DNA of 64,000 nt from Oecophyllibacter saccharovorans (GCF_006542375.1 NZ_CP038143.1:1736001-1800000); one strand, 5' to 3'; shown: positions 8,990 through 18,968, counted from the first letter of the stretch. A program made the numbers and translations. The notes: a model not told the origin generated them from the letters alone.

Positions 8990-9844
8990 ATGGCAGAAAC
9001 ACGAACGCACGGACGCAAAGGTCCCTCTCAGGCCGGGCAGAAACAGCCGGAAAAATCCGGGGCTCAGATGGCGCTGGCGCTGGCAGCTGAGCGGGGCACG
9101 AGGGAACGTCCTTTCATTGCGGCGCAGGCCAATGCTCAGGCGCGCTCCTGGCTTGCGCGCCCACGCTGGCCGGCGGAGCGGCTGTGGCTCTGGGGAAATG
9201 CGGGGGTCGGTAAAACGCATCTGATGCACGCCTGGGCGCGCGAGCAGGAAACGCGCGGACGCAAGGTGCAATGGCTTCAGGCGGGCGGCCTGACCCTCGA
9301 CAGCCTGGGGCAGATCTGTGTGGCAGGCGTGCCCTGGGAAGGCGAGCACGCCCCCCTGATGGCGCCCGGGCTGGATATCGTGATCGACAATATTGAGACT
9401 CTGGCCGATGAAGCCGCGCTGCTGCATCTCCTGAACCATGTGCAGCATCTCAACGCGGGCCTGGCTCCACCCGGTCATCATCTCCTGCTGGCGGCCCGCC
9501 TTCCACCTGCTCGCCAGGTTTTCACCTTGGCAGACCTGGCCAGTCGCCTGCGCGCCATACCGGCCGTTGAGGTGCAGGAGCCTGATGACCGGTTGCGGAG
9601 CTCGCTGCTGCTGTCGCTTCTGGCGGCACGGCAGCTGGTGGTGGCCCCCACGGTCATCGAGTGGCTGGAGCGCCACCTGCCCCGTACGGCGCAAGCCCTC
9701 ATCACTTCTGTCGATCGTCTGGATGCGCTGGCCCTGGCGCGTGGGGCGCCTGTAACCCGCGCCCTGGCGGCTGAGGGGCTGGCTGACCTGCTGACAGCGG
9801 TTGAAGAGCCGGCGGTTGCAGATGAAGAGGGGAAAACAACATGA
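8990..9844 (+). CDS. hdaA: DnaA-like regulatory ATPase HdaA
   Basis: Alphaproteobacterial DnaA homologue that, together with the beta clamp, promotes hydrolysis of DnaA-bound ATP and so limits replication initiation. It has 284 residues and consists essentially of the AAA+ domain. An N-terminal QMALAL (residues 26-31) resembles the QxxLxL clamp-binding motif. Walker A is GNAGVGKT (69-76). The Walker B region reads VIDNIE, with Asn at the usual second acidic position. The C-terminal lid contains the [13 protein letters not shown] segment. The DnaA DNA-binding domain IV is absent. The ATG at 8990 follows GGAGG. The order hdaA-ppk-ppx matches other alphaproteobacteria, which strengthens the call. 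Confidence 0.85.
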   Translation: MAETRTHGRKGPSQAGQKQPEKSGAQMALALAAERGTRERPFIAAQANAQARSWLARPRWPAERLWLWGNAGVGKTHLMHAWAREQETRGRKVQWLQAGGLTLDSLGQICVAGVPWEGEHAPLMAPGLDIVIDNIETLADEAALLHLLNHVQHLNAGLAPPGHHLLLAARLPPARQVFTLADLASRLRAIPAVEVQEPDDRLRSSLLLSLLAARQLVVAPTVIEWLERHLPRTAQALITSVDRLDALALARGAPVTRALAAEGLADLLTAVEEPAVADEEGKTT

Positions 9845-9934
9845 GCTGTACGGGCCACGCTTGCTTGACCCTACGTTTGCTTGGCCCCACGCTTGCTTGA
9901 CCAATGATGCGGCGCCTTTATCCTGCAACAGATC

Positions 9935-12208
9935 ATGACCCATTCCCCCCATCCCGCTGCCCTGCCTGCTGCCCTGCCTGGAAAAGCGCGGGCCGAGGAA
10001 GAAACCCTCCGCTCTGAAAGCAAGGGGGAGGAGAAAAAGTCCGTGATCACCGCGACCATGCCGGAGCGGTTCCTCAACCGGGAGCTCTCCTGGCTGGATT
10101 TCAACGAGCGCGTTCTAGAAGAAGCCAGAAATCCGCGCCATCCCCTGCTGGAGCGGGTCAGATTTCTTTCCATCAGTGCCCGCAACCTGGATGAATTCTA
10201 TTCCGTCCGTGTCGCAGGGCTGGTCGGCCAGGTGCGCGAAGAGCGGGCCGGTCGCAGCCCTGATGGCGCGACGCCTGCCCAGCAGCTTGAAGCCGTGCGC
10301 CTCAAGGGCCGCGCGCTCAAGCAGGCGCAGCAGCGCGTCTGGCGCGATCTCCGCGGCGCATTGCGCGAGGAGGGAATCGTCCTGCTCGGCAGCCGTGACC
10401 TGGAAAAGCCCGATCGCGACTGGCTGGAAGAGTTTTTCAACGAGCAGGTTTTCCCCGTGCTCACCCCCCTGGCCGTGGACCGGGCCCAGCCGCTGCCGTT
10501 CGTGCCTAATATGGGGCTGGCCCTGGTCTTGTGCCTCAAGAACCCGGCCAGCGGGGACCACGTCATGGACGGCATCGTCCTGCTGCCGGCGCGTATTCCC
10601 CGTTTCATCCGCCTGCCGGGCAACGGGCCGGAACGGGACCGGGAAGCACGGTTCGTGCTGCTGGAAGACGTCATCACGCTTTTTGCCGGCCGGCTTTTCC
10701 CCGGCCTGACCATCACCAGCGCCGGCCTGCTGCGGCTCGTGCGCGACACGGACGTGGAATTTGAAGATGAGGCCGAAGACCTGGTCAATGCCTATGAGAC
10801 GGCCCTGAAGCAGCGCCGGCGCGGCACCGGGATCCACCTGGAGATGGAAAGCACGCTGCCGGTCACGCTGGGGCGCGAGATCGGCGAGGACATGGGGGTC
10901 AGCACGGGGGACCTGCTCGTGCTGCCGGAGATGATCGGGCTGGTGGACCTGGAGCAGCTGGTGCGGGCCACGGATCGGTCTGATCTCCTGTTTGCGCCCT
11001 ACACGCCGCTTTTCCCGCAGCGCGTGCTGGATTTTGACGGCGACTGCTTTGCCGCCATCCGGGCCAAGGACATGATCATCCACCATCCGTTCGAAAGCTT
11101 CGACGTGGTGGTGCAGTTCCTGCGCCAGGCGGCGCGTGACCCCAATGTGGTGGCGATCAAGCAGACGCTTTACCGCACTTCGAGCGACAGCCCCATCGTG
11201 CAGGCGCTGATCGAGGCGGCGGAAGCGGGGAAGTCCGTCACGGCGGTGGTGGAGCTGCGGGCGCGTTTCGATGAGGAAGCCAACATCCGCTTCTCGCGCG
11301 CACTGGAGGCGGCAGGCGTGCAGGTGGTGTACGGGCTTGCCGCCTACAAGACCCATGCCAAGCTGAGCCTGGTCGTGCGGCGGGAGGGGAAGGCCCTGCG
11401 CTCCTATGCGCATTTCGGAACCGGGAACTACCACCCCGTTACCGCGCGTATCTATACCGATCTCTCCTTTTTCACCTGTGATGAGAAGCTAGTGAAGGAT
11501 TCTGGTCGGCTGTTCAACTATGTCACCGGCTGGGCGCGGCCCGAGCAGATGGAAGCGCTCTCCTATGCGCCGGTCACGCTGCGGGCTGACCTTGAAGAAC
11601 TGGTGCGGGCGGAAATGCGCCATGCGCGCGAAGGCAGGCCGGCCCATATCTGGCTCAAGATGAACAGCCTGGTGGACCCCCAGCTGATCGACCTGCTTTA
11701 CGAAGCCTCCCAGGCGGGGGTGAGAATCGACGGGCTGGTGCGCGGCATATGCTGCCTGCGCCCGGGCGTGCCGGGGCTGTCGGAAAATATCCGGATCCGC
11801 TCCCTGGTCGGGCGCTTTCTGGAGCATTCCCGCATTTTCGCCTTTGGCAACGGTCGCCGCCTGCCATCGCGCCAGGCCCGGGTTTACATGTCTTCAGCCG
11901 ACTGGATGCCCCGCAACATGGACCGACGCGTTGAAGTCATGGTACCGCTGACCGATCCGGTGGTTCATGCGCAGGTTCTCGGTCAGATCATGGTGGCTGA
12001 CATGCGCGACACGCTTCAGAGCTGGGAGCTGAATGCACAAGGGGAATGGCATCATGTCCCGACCGAGCGGCGCCAGTTTTCCGCCCATGAGTATTTCATG
12101 GCCCATCCCTCCCTTTCAGGCCGCGGCACTGCGGGGGCGGCCGAGCTGATCGCTGAGCCTTACGCGCCTTTCCGCCACCGGCGCGACCTGAGCGGCGAAG
12201 AGGACTGA
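9935..12208 (+). CDS. ppk: Polyphosphate kinase 1
   Basis: Reversible synthesis of inorganic polyphosphate from ATP. It shows the PPK1 N-terminal domain (RFLNRELSWLDFNERVLEEA), the head domain, and the two phospholipase-D-like C-terminal domains. The autophosphorylated histidine is in the YKTHAKLSLVVRR segment, followed by AHFGTGNYHP. From ATG 9935 it has 757 residues. That ATG has no clear ribosome-binding site, whereas GTG 10043 follows a strong GGGGGAGGAG and ATG 10058 begins MPERFLNRE, so the true protein may lack the first 36-41 residues. Eight bases separate it from ppx, so the two probably share an mRNA. Confidence 0.96.
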   Translation: MTHSPHPAALPAALPGKARAEEETLRSESKGEEKKSVITATMPERFLNRELSWLDFNERVLEEARNPRHPLLERVRFLSISARNLDEFYSVRVAGLVGQVREERAGRSPDGATPAQQLEAVRLKGRALKQAQQRVWRDLRGALREEGIVLLGSRDLEKPDRDWLEEFFNEQVFPVLTPLAVDRAQPLPFVPNMGLALVLCLKNPASGDHVMDGIVLLPARIPRFIRLPGNGPERDREARFVLLEDVITLFAGRLFPGLTITSAGLLRLVRDTDVEFEDEAEDLVNAYETALKQRRRGTGIHLEMESTLPVTLGREIGEDMGVSTGDLLVLPEMIGLVDLEQLVRATDRSDLLFAPYTPLFPQRVLDFDGDCFAAIRAKDMIIHHPFESFDVVVQFLRQAARDPNVVAIKQTLYRTSSDSPIVQALIEAAEAGKSVTAVVELRARFDEEANIRFSRALEAAGVQVVYGLAAYKTHAKLSLVVRREGKALRSYAHFGTGNYHPVTARIYTDLSFFTCDEKLVKDSGRLFNYVTGWARPEQMEALSYAPVTLRADLEELVRAEMRHAREGRPAHIWLKMNSLVDPQLIDLLYEASQAGVRIDGLVRGICCLRPGVPGLSENIRIRSLVGRFLEHSRIFAFGNGRRLPSRQARVYMSSADWMPRNMDRRVEVMVPLTDPVVHAQVLGQIMVADMRDTLQSWELNAQGEWHHVPTERRQFSAHEYFMAHPSLSGRGTAGAAELIAEPYAPFRHRRDLSGEED

Positions 12209-12215
12209 TCCTGTT

Positions 12216-13721
12216 ATGGCCCTGCCTCCGCTCGCCTCTCCGCTGCCGCCGGCGCAACGGGCCGCCATCATCGATCTCGGCTCCAACTCGGTGCGTATGG
12301 TGGTGTTCGAGGGGGTGGCGCGCAATCCCGTGCCCATCTTCAATGAGAAAGCGACCCTCCAGCTGGGCAAGGGGCTGGAAAAGACGGGGTGCCTGAGCGA
12401 GCCGGGGATGCACAAGGCCATGGAGGTGCTGGGCCGTTTCGGCAGGATCGCCACGGCCATGGGCGCGGACCCCTTCGTGGTGGTGGCGACCGCTGCGGTG
12501 CGCGACGCCCGCAACGGCCCGCAGTTCATCGAGGCGGCGTCCAGACACCTGCCGCAGGCCAGCTTCCGCATTCTCCGCGGTGAGGAAGAGGCGGATTATG
12601 CAGCCGCAGGCGTGCTGTGCGCCCTGCCTGAGGCAGACGGTCTGGCCGCGGATATCGGCGGCGGCTCCATGGAGCTGATCCGCATCAGCGGCGGCACCTA
12701 CACCAATGCGGTGACAACCCCCTTGGGTGTGATCAGGCTGGCTGAGCGGGCCGATGATAATGTCCTGCGCGCCCGTGACCTGGCTGAAAAAGTGCTGGCT
12801 GACATCAGCTGGCTGCCTTCAGCCCGAGGGCGGCCGCTCTACCTGGTGGGGGGTGGCTTCCGTGCGCTGGCGCGGGCGGAGATCAGCCGGTTGCGCTACC
12901 CGCTCAACATGGTTCATCTCTTCCGGCTGACGCGCGCACAGGCCTGGGAGATGGCGCGCTGGTGCCTGGACGCGGATGCGAAGACGCTTGAAAAGCTGGG
13001 CAACGTGCCGCGCAAGCGCGTTGAGCAGGTGCCTTATGCCGCTGCTGTGCTGGAAGCGCTGCTGATGCTGCAGGAGCCTGATGAGGTCGTCTTCAGTGCT
13101 GAAGGCCTGCGGGAAGGCTGGTACATGCGCCATGTGGCCGCTGAGGTGCAGCACCTTGATCCCATGCAGGCTTTGGCCCGGGAAATGGCTGCACGCCTGG
13201 GGCGCAACACGAACCTTCCTGCCGAGCTGGTCGCCTGGACCGCCCCGCTTTTTGCCGCCCATGAGAGCCCGGAGCAAAGCGAGCTGCGTGGCCTGGCGTG
13301 CCTGGTTTCCGATATCGGCTCTTACGATCATCCCCAGTACCGGGCCGAGCAGACCTACCGCCGCCTGCTCTACTGCCACGGCGTGGGTTTCGAGCACCGG
13401 GCGCGCGCCTTTCTGGCGCTCGTTCTGGCGGTACGCTATGAAATGGGCCTCAATGACCCGGTCCTCAAGCCTTCCCGCAAGCTGCTGAGCCCTGAGATGT
13501 TCGAACGCGCTGTTCAGCTCGGGCTCGCGCTGAGGCTGGCCTATACGCTGTGCGGCGGCAATGAGGCCCTGCTGCGGGACAGCCATCTGGCGATCGAGGA
13601 CGGCACGCTGGTGCTGAAAATCCGCGCCAATGGCCTGCGCATGGCTGGCAGTGCGCTCAGGCGGCGTTTTGAAAAACTGGCTGAAGCCTTGCACATGCCA
13701 GGGCGGATCTGTGAAGACTGA
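12216..13721 (+). CDS. ppx: Exopolyphosphatase / Ppx-GppA phosphatase
   Basis: Processive hydrolysis of polyphosphate ends, possibly also pppGpp. The actin-like fold signatures are present: DLGSNSVRMVVFE near the N terminus, ATAAVRDA, the GEEEADYA segment carrying the catalytic Glu, and DIGGGSMEL. The 501-residue length matches the longer Ppx form with a C-terminal HD-like domain (the HESPEQSELRGLA and YCHGVGFEHRARAF regions). It immediately follows ppk, so synthesis and breakdown of polyphosphate are encoded together. Confidence 0.94.
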   Translation: MALPPLASPLPPAQRAAIIDLGSNSVRMVVFEGVARNPVPIFNEKATLQLGKGLEKTGCLSEPGMHKAMEVLGRFGRIATAMGADPFVVVATAAVRDARNGPQFIEAASRHLPQASFRILRGEEEADYAAAGVLCALPEADGLAADIGGGSMELIRISGGTYTNAVTTPLGVIRLAERADDNVLRARDLAEKVLADISWLPSARGRPLYLVGGGFRALARAEISRLRYPLNMVHLFRLTRAQAWEMARWCLDADAKTLEKLGNVPRKRVEQVPYAAAVLEALLMLQEPDEVVFSAEGLREGWYMRHVAAEVQHLDPMQALAREMAARLGRNTNLPAELVAWTAPLFAAHESPEQSELRGLACLVSDIGSYDHPQYRAEQTYRRLLYCHGVGFEHRARAFLALVLAVRYEMGLNDPVLKPSRKLLSPEMFERAVQLGLALRLAYTLCGGNEALLRDSHLAIEDGTLVLKIRANGLRMAGSALRRRFEKLAEALHMPGRICED

Positions 13722-13792
13722 TCCGAAGGCCGTGACGGAAAGCACATTTCTGCTTTCCCCGGTTTTTCAGAACGCCGGCTGAAAAGGAAGAC

Positions 13793-14515
13793 ATGGAAAT
13801 GACAGCACTGCGTCCCACCCTCCAGGCAGGTCTTCTCTCAACCCTCATGGCTGCCGTGACATTAACAGTCTGGGGCAGCGTTCCGGCAGCCGGTTTTGCC
13901 GCCCCGCCGCCAAATGTTTCAGCGGCGATGCGGGCGGCGGACGCCTATCATGACAGCGGGGCCTACCAGAAGGATTTTGACGCTGTCATCGCGCGGGCCT
14001 CGCAATATCTGACTGACCAGGCGCCGAAGGTCAGCCATCCGGCCATCGTGCTGGACGTCGATGAAACGGTTCTCTCTAACTGGCCGCAGATCCATGCCAA
14101 TCATTACGGCGATTTCGACCATGGGGACTGCAGCCGCCTGCCTGCAGGGCCGTGCGGGGAACATGCCTGGGTCAGGCTGGCCCAGGCCCCCGTCTTTCCG
14201 GCCACGCGCCAGCTGATCAGACAGGCGGAAGCCGAACATGTCGCGGTGTTCCTGCTGACCGGCCGCCATGAAAGACACCGGGCCGATGTGGTGCGCAACC
14301 TGCATCAGCAGGGCGTGACGGGCTGGACAGCCTTCTACATGCGCCCTGACGGGGAACATCGCCCCGCAGCCAGCTTCAAGCCGGAAGTGCGTGCCCGGAT
14401 CGAGGCGCAGGGCTACCACATTCTGGAAACGATCGGCGACCAGCCCAGCGACCTTTCAGGCGGCCACGCGCAGCGGGGCTTTCTGCTGCCCAATCCGTTT
14501 TATTCCGTTGAGTGA
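13793..14515 (+). CDS. Secreted HAD-type acid phosphatase (class B / PF03767-like)
   Basis: Predicted periplasmic phosphomonoesterase. An N-terminal signal peptide of about 35 residues ends near AAGFAA. The HAD motif I nucleophile is in VLDVDETVLSN (DxDxT), motif II in FLLTGRHE, and the late acidic motif in IGDQPSDLSGG. This set fits the acid phosphatase class B/lipoprotein-e(P4)-like family. There is no lipobox cysteine, so it should be soluble. The 240-residue length is normal. The start has GGAAG upstream. It lies just after ppk-ppx and may share phosphate-related function with them, but that link is inference. Confidence 0.85.
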   Translation: MEMTALRPTLQAGLLSTLMAAVTLTVWGSVPAAGFAAPPPNVSAAMRAADAYHDSGAYQKDFDAVIARASQYLTDQAPKVSHPAIVLDVDETVLSNWPQIHANHYGDFDHGDCSRLPAGPCGEHAWVRLAQAPVFPATRQLIRQAEAEHVAVFLLTGRHERHRADVVRNLHQQGVTGWTAFYMRPDGEHRPAASFKPEVRARIEAQGYHILETIGDQPSDLSGGHAQRGFLLPNPFYSVE

Positions 14516-14561
14516 ACGTTTCTTTCAGGCACCAATCGCGGGCTAGGCGGACGGCTTTCGC

Positions 14562-17351
14562 TCAGGGCTGACTGTCCGTCGTGTCGGAACCAGCGCCCGT
14601 CCCGCTCTGGGCGCGGAAAGGGGCCAGCAGGCGGTTGAGGTAGTCAAGCTCGCTCTGGGGACGCGTGCGGTCGGAAGCGCGCCTGCGCAGCTCTTTTTCG
14701 ATGGCCTGGGCCGCATCGTCATGGCGATCGGGAATATGGGCGTCCGATTCAGGGCTGTTGTCGAGCTTGCGCCCCAGGGGATCGCGGTTGGCCTGGCTGG
14801 CAGGCGTGTCGCTGTCATCATCGGGGTCCTGGCCGTCCTCATCGGGGTCCTGTTCCTCACCCTGGCCGCCCTGGTCCTGCGATTGCGGGCGCGCCTGGCC
14901 CTGGGGCGGGATGAAGCCGAGCCGCCCCTGGCTTTTGCCTTGCGCCGCCTTCTGGTTCTGGCGCATCTGGTTGCGGGCTTGTGAGAGGTCCTGCAGCACT
15001 TTTTCTTCAGCGCTGACAGCTTGGGGATCATCCCGCCGGGCCAGCGCCTGCAGGGCGGTCTGCATGTCCTGGTCGGCCTTGAGCAGGCCCTGTGTCTGCT
15101 TGCCGGTGAGGGTCTTGCCACGGTTTTCCAGGATGCGGTCCAGGGTCTGCAGGGCCTTCTGGGTTGCGTGGTCCTCCTGGCGCTGCTGGGCCTGCTGCTG
15201 TTCGGTGGCGGGGTCGAGGGTCACTTCCGGGGCAGGGGCCTGCGCTTCAAGTTCTGCAGGGGGCTGCATGCCCAGCTGACGCAGCAGCTCGGCGGTGGAC
15301 ATCTGGGAGATGTCGCGAGACTGCGCCACCACGTCATTCTTGTGCTGGACGACCGCCAGCCGCGCCTGCCCATGGTTGAGCAGGGCGGTCTCGCGCCGGA
15401 TGAGGTCCTGCAGGGCCCGGCGCTGCAGGCGCGCTTCAGCACGGGCCTGCATCTGCCGCGCAAGCTCCTGGAGGTCAGGCGTGCCTGCCTGGCGCATCTG
15501 CTCGGCCATCTCGCTCATTTCCGCTAGGTGCATCAGTGCGGCTTCGGTCTGCCCATCCAGCGCCTCAGTCTGGATCTTGCCGGCCAGCCGGTGCCAGGGT
15601 GTGCCCTTGCCCTGGGGCATGGGGATCAGCAGCCCGTTCTGCCCGGCCAGCTGGCGCATCAGCGCCATGCGGTGGTCCAGCGCGGTCTCCATGCCGGCCA
15701 GGTCCTCATGCAGGGCTGTCTGCTGGTCCAGCGGCACCGGTTGGTGACCGGCCATGCTGCGAAGCGCAAGCTCGGCTGCCCGCTGCTCCGCCCGCAGCCG
15801 TGCCATGAGGGCCGCCATCTGTGGCCCCAGGGTCGCGCGGTCTTCGGCATACAGGGCGAGATACCAGAGATCGGCCAGAATGGGCTGGAGGGAGCCGTCC
15901 TTGCGCCGCGTGGTCTGGAGATGGACCAGCAGGGTGGCCAGCGGCAGCTGGAGGCTGGCCGGCAGAGGCAGCGCGGCCAGCAGAGAGAGGTCTTGCTCGG
16001 CTTCGTGCAGCGTTTCGTCCCGCAGGCCCAGGCGCTGGCGGGTCTCGATGAGCGCGCGTGCCAGGGGATCGCTGAAGCTGCGGCTGCCGAGGCGGAAGAC
16101 CACCGGCGCGCTTACGGCCGTCTGGCCCGAAAGACTGGTGGCTTCAAGCCGCCCTTCGACTTTCAGGCCTGCCAGGATGTTTTCGGACGTATCGATAACA
16201 CTGACGGTCTTTTCAGTCTGCGGATGGCCCTTGAAAGGCAGCGAAAGGCGGCTGACCTGGCGCGGATGGGCGCGGCCCGGCGGCCAGCTGAGCACGACGG
16301 TAACGGATTTCAGCCCTGAGGGCTGTGCGGCCTGCCAGGCGAAAGCCGTGCGCCATCCCTCTGCCTTGGGGCGGGCTGTCCAGGTCACCTGGGGCGGCAG
16401 GTCAGGCAGGACCTTGAGAGGCCAGCGGGCCAGCTGGCGCCCACGGACGGTCAGGGTGACGGTGCCGCTGCGCATGAGCGGCGCGGTCGCCTCCCAGCTG
16501 GTGGGAGAAAGCGCGCGTAGGGTGGGCGCACCGGTGCCGCGCAGGATGGGCCATCCCGTGCTGCCGCTGACCACCACGTGCAGACGCGCCCCCTGGGGAA
16601 GCGGGGCTTTCGGGCCACCGGATTCTGAAAGAAAGATCGGCGCGCCCCTGGCCCAGCCGGGCAGGTCGATCCAGGCCTGAACATGGGGCAGGGGAACGGT
16701 GTCATCATCCGTGCCGGGCAGCAGGGCCGCCCGCAGGCGCGAGAAAGTATGGGGGGCTGCATGGAAAACCCCGCCCGTCACCAGGAGCAGGCACGCCAGC
16801 AGGCCAAGGCGGCTGCCCCAGTCCGGGAAAAGATAAGGGCCGCGCACCTTGAGGTTTCTCAGGGCAAGCAGGGTCCTGGCGCGGTGCTGGGCCCAGATGG
16901 CGCGCTGGGTTGCGCCTGGAACGGGGCCGGAAGTGGCGGCCTGGTCGGTCAGGGTGGAAAGCGGCTGGTTGGCCAGGGCGGAATCATGCTCGATCCGCTG
17001 GTCGATCTCCCGCTCAGTCAGGGGCTGGCAGGCGTGCAGGCGGCGGTAAGCGAGGTAGAAGACCCCAAACAGCAAAGTGCCTTCAAGAATGCTATGCAGC
17101 AGGTCAGGCAGGCTCTGCGGCAGCCGCACGAGCCCCAGCAGCCCCCAGGCCAGCAGCAGGACGAGAGGCAGGCGCAGGGCGCGCCAGAGCCGCTCGATCG
17201 TCAGCACCCTGCGTGCCCGGCGCCGGCTGAGCCTCAGCCGCAGCGGCAGCCGTCCGCCTGGCAGGTCAGCGGGCTGCGGCGAGGCAGCTGCCCGGGGGGT
17301 CGGGAGGCCTTGGGGAAGGGAAGTCGCGCTCACGCCTGTTCTGCCAACCAT
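14562..17351 (-). CDS. TIGR02302 / DUF4175 family membrane protein
   Basis: Large alphaproteobacterial protein of unknown function, 929 residues. The N-terminal 190 residues contain basic Arg-rich clusters and about three membrane segments (near 56-75, 89-103 and 183-198). A long periplasmic-looking central part with Ig-like strands follows, then a helical Gln-rich region with repeated LLRQL and LARQMQARAEARLQ type heptads. The last 150 residues are low-complexity and acidic (QDPDEDGQDPDDD), ending in RPQSELDYLNRLLAPF, a conserved tail in this family. It overlaps the end of lysA: ATG 17351 overlaps by 22 bases, while GTG 17333 gives the classic 4-base GTGA overlap and may be the real start. 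Translational coupling to lysA is likely. Confidence 0.82.
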   Translation of the reverse strand: MVGRTGVSATSLPQGLPTPRAAASPQPADLPGGRLPLRLRLSRRRARRVLTIERLWRALRLPLVLLLAWGLLGLVRLPQSLPDLLHSILEGTLLFGVFYLAYRRLHACQPLTEREIDQRIEHDSALANQPLSTLTDQAATSGPVPGATQRAIWAQHRARTLLALRNLKVRGPYLFPDWGSRLGLLACLLLVTGGVFHAAPHTFSRLRAALLPGTDDDTVPLPHVQAWIDLPGWARGAPIFLSESGGPKAPLPQGARLHVVVSGSTGWPILRGTGAPTLRALSPTSWEATAPLMRSGTVTLTVRGRQLARWPLKVLPDLPPQVTWTARPKAEGWRTAFAWQAAQPSGLKSVTVVLSWPPGRAHPRQVSRLSLPFKGHPQTEKTVSVIDTSENILAGLKVEGRLEATSLSGQTAVSAPVVFRLGSRSFSDPLARALIETRQRLGLRDETLHEAEQDLSLLAALPLPASLQLPLATLLVHLQTTRRKDGSLQPILADLWYLALYAEDRATLGPQMAALMARLRAEQRAAELALRSMAGHQPVPLDQQTALHEDLAGMETALDHRMALMRQLAGQNGLLIPMPQGKGTPWHRLAGKIQTEALDGQTEAALMHLAEMSEMAEQMRQAGTPDLQELARQMQARAEARLQRRALQDLIRRETALLNHGQARLAVVQHKNDVVAQSRDISQMSTAELLRQLGMQPPAELEAQAPAPEVTLDPATEQQQAQQRQEDHATQKALQTLDRILENRGKTLTGKQTQGLLKADQDMQTALQALARRDDPQAVSAEEKVLQDLSQARNQMRQNQKAAQGKSQGRLGFIPPQGQARPQSQDQGGQGEEQDPDEDGQDPDDDSDTPASQANRDPLGRKLDNSPESDAHIPDRHDDAAQAIEKELRRRASDRTRPQSELDYLNRLLAPFRAQSGTGAGSDTTDSQP

Positions 17352-18694
17352 TCAGGCACTGATTCCACCGCCAGCAGCTCTTCAAGCGTCTGGCGCGGCC
17401 GGATGACGCGCCACTGATCGCCATCGACCATGACCTGGGCGCAGAAGGGGCGCGTATTGTAGGTGGAGCTCATGACCGAACCATAGGCCCCGGCATCCAG
17501 CAGTGCGACCAGATCGCCCTGCTCCAGCGGCGGCAGCCGGCGGTTGCGCGCAAAGACGTCACTGCTTTCGCAGATGGGGCCCACCACATCCACTTCCCGC
17601 CAGTCGCGCTCAGGCCTGCGGGCAGGGGCCACGGGCAGAAGGCCGTGCCAGGCTTCATAAAGAGCCGGACGCAGCAGATCATTCATGCCGGCGTCGAGAA
17701 TGACGAAATCCGGGCTGCCCAGGGCCTGCGCCGCTTCTGAAGCCGCCCTGGTGCCGATCACCCGGCTGACCAGAACGCCCGCGGGACCGACCAGCCAGCG
17801 CCCGGGTTCGATCTTGAGCTCGACCTCCAGCGGCCCCAGGATATCGGCAATGACACGTGCCAGCATGGCGGGCTCAGGTGCTTGCTCATCGCGGTAGGCG
17901 ATCCCGAGGCCGCCGCCGCAATCAAGCGTGTGCACTGCCAGCCCTTCAGCGCGCAGCTGTGTCACCAGCTCGGCCAGGCGCTGATAGCCCTGGCGGTAGG
18001 GGGTCTCCGTGAGGATCTGGCTACCCAGATGCACGGCCAGACCGCGCATCTCGATCCCTGGCATGGTTTCGCAGGCCTGCCTGTAAAGGGCGATGATTTC
18101 AGGAGCCGCGATACCGAACTTGTCTTCAGCGCGGCCGGTGGTGATCTTGTCATGCGTGCCGGCGTCCACATCCGGATTGACGCGCAGGGCAACAGGCGCG
18201 CGCAAGCCCAGCTCAAGCGCCAGCGCATTGAGGCGCACCAGTTCCTCAGGGCTTTCAACATTGATCTGGCCGATGCCTTCACGCAGGGCCAGGCGGAGCT
18301 CCTCATCGGTCTTGCCGACGCCTGAGTAGACCAAGCCCTGCGGCTCCATGCCCGCGCGCAGGCAGCGCTGCAGCTCCCCGCCGCTGACCACGTCACCGCC
18401 GAAGCCTTCCTGGCGCAGCAGGGTCAGGGTGGCCTGGTGGTCCTGTGCCTTGACCGCGAAATGAAAGCTGGGCTTCAACCCCGCGTCCCCAAAAGCCGCC
18501 TTCAGCGCCCGGGCGCGCTGGCGGAGGGTCTGCGCGCCGATCACCCAGCAGGGGGTGCCTGCCTGGGCGGCGATTTCAGCCAGCGCCACCCCCTCCAGCA
18601 TCAGCCCCCGGCGCGGGTCTTCATGAAGGGCAGGGTGGGTGCGCAGAAGGGCTTCAGGCGTCGGGTCAGGTGTGGCCGGTGGGGGCAGGGTCAT
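17330..18694 (-). CDS. lysA: Diaminopimelate decarboxylase
   Basis: Last step of lysine synthesis: PLP-dependent decarboxylation of meso-diaminopimelate. PLP lysine K82 lies in HFAVKA. The barrel domain contains HLGSQI, DCGGGLGI and EPGRWLVGPAG, and the C-terminal beta-domain carries CESSDVFA and DAGAYGSVMSSTYN, the substrate-binding residues. The 454-residue length is slightly above the usual 420, mainly from an N-terminal extension. A 4- to 22-base overlap with the TIGR02302 gene suggests one transcript. dapA, an earlier step of the same pathway, lies elsewhere in the window (51 kb). Confidence 0.97.
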   Translation of the reverse strand: MTLPPPATPDPTPEALLRTHPALHEDPRRGLMLEGVALAEIAAQAGTPCWVIGAQTLRQRARALKAAFGDAGLKPSFHFAVKAQDHQATLTLLRQEGFGGDVVSGGELQRCLRAGMEPQGLVYSGVGKTDEELRLALREGIGQINVESPEELVRLNALALELGLRAPVALRVNPDVDAGTHDKITTGRAEDKFGIAAPEIIALYRQACETMPGIEMRGLAVHLGSQILTETPYRQGYQRLAELVTQLRAEGLAVHTLDCGGGLGIAYRDEQAPEPAMLARVIADILGPLEVELKIEPGRWLVGPAGVLVSRVIGTRAASEAAQALGSPDFVILDAGMNDLLRPALYEAWHGLLPVAPARRPERDWREVDVVGPICESSDVFARNRRLPPLEQGDLVALLDAGAYGSVMSSTYNTRPFCAQVMVDGDQWRVIRPRQTLEELLAVESVPEWLAEQA

Positions 18695-18805
18695 GGCCGA
18701 CAGATTACCGGTCTTGGAGGGATTTGGAAAGCGCGCGCCTGGCTGTGCCGAAGGCTTGCCAAGCGGCGGAACTGTCGGGATTGTCGGCAGGGAAAACAGT
18801 CCTTG

Positions 18806-18882
18806 TGGTGCACTCGAGAGGACTCGAACCTCTAACCCCCAGATTCGTAGTCTGGTGCTCTATCCAGTTGAGCTACGAGTGC
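18806..18882 (-). tRNA. tRNA-Arg (anticodon ACG), copy 1
   Basis: On the minus strand the sequence folds as a full cloverleaf: acceptor GCACTCG, D arm with AGCTCAACTGGATAGAGC, anticodon stem CCAGA/TCTGG enclosing loop CTACGAA (anticodon ACG, normally edited to ICG), T arm AGAGG-TTCGAGT-CCTCT, discriminator A and an encoded CCA. It is 77 bases long and identical to the second copy 87 bases away. Confidence 0.96.
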
Positions 18883-18968
18883 GTCTGCCACAGGACAAGG
18901 GCACTTGAAGGCACTTATACGAGACTGGTCTCACTTCAGAGCAGTCCAGGTGCCGTGCTGCGAACATT

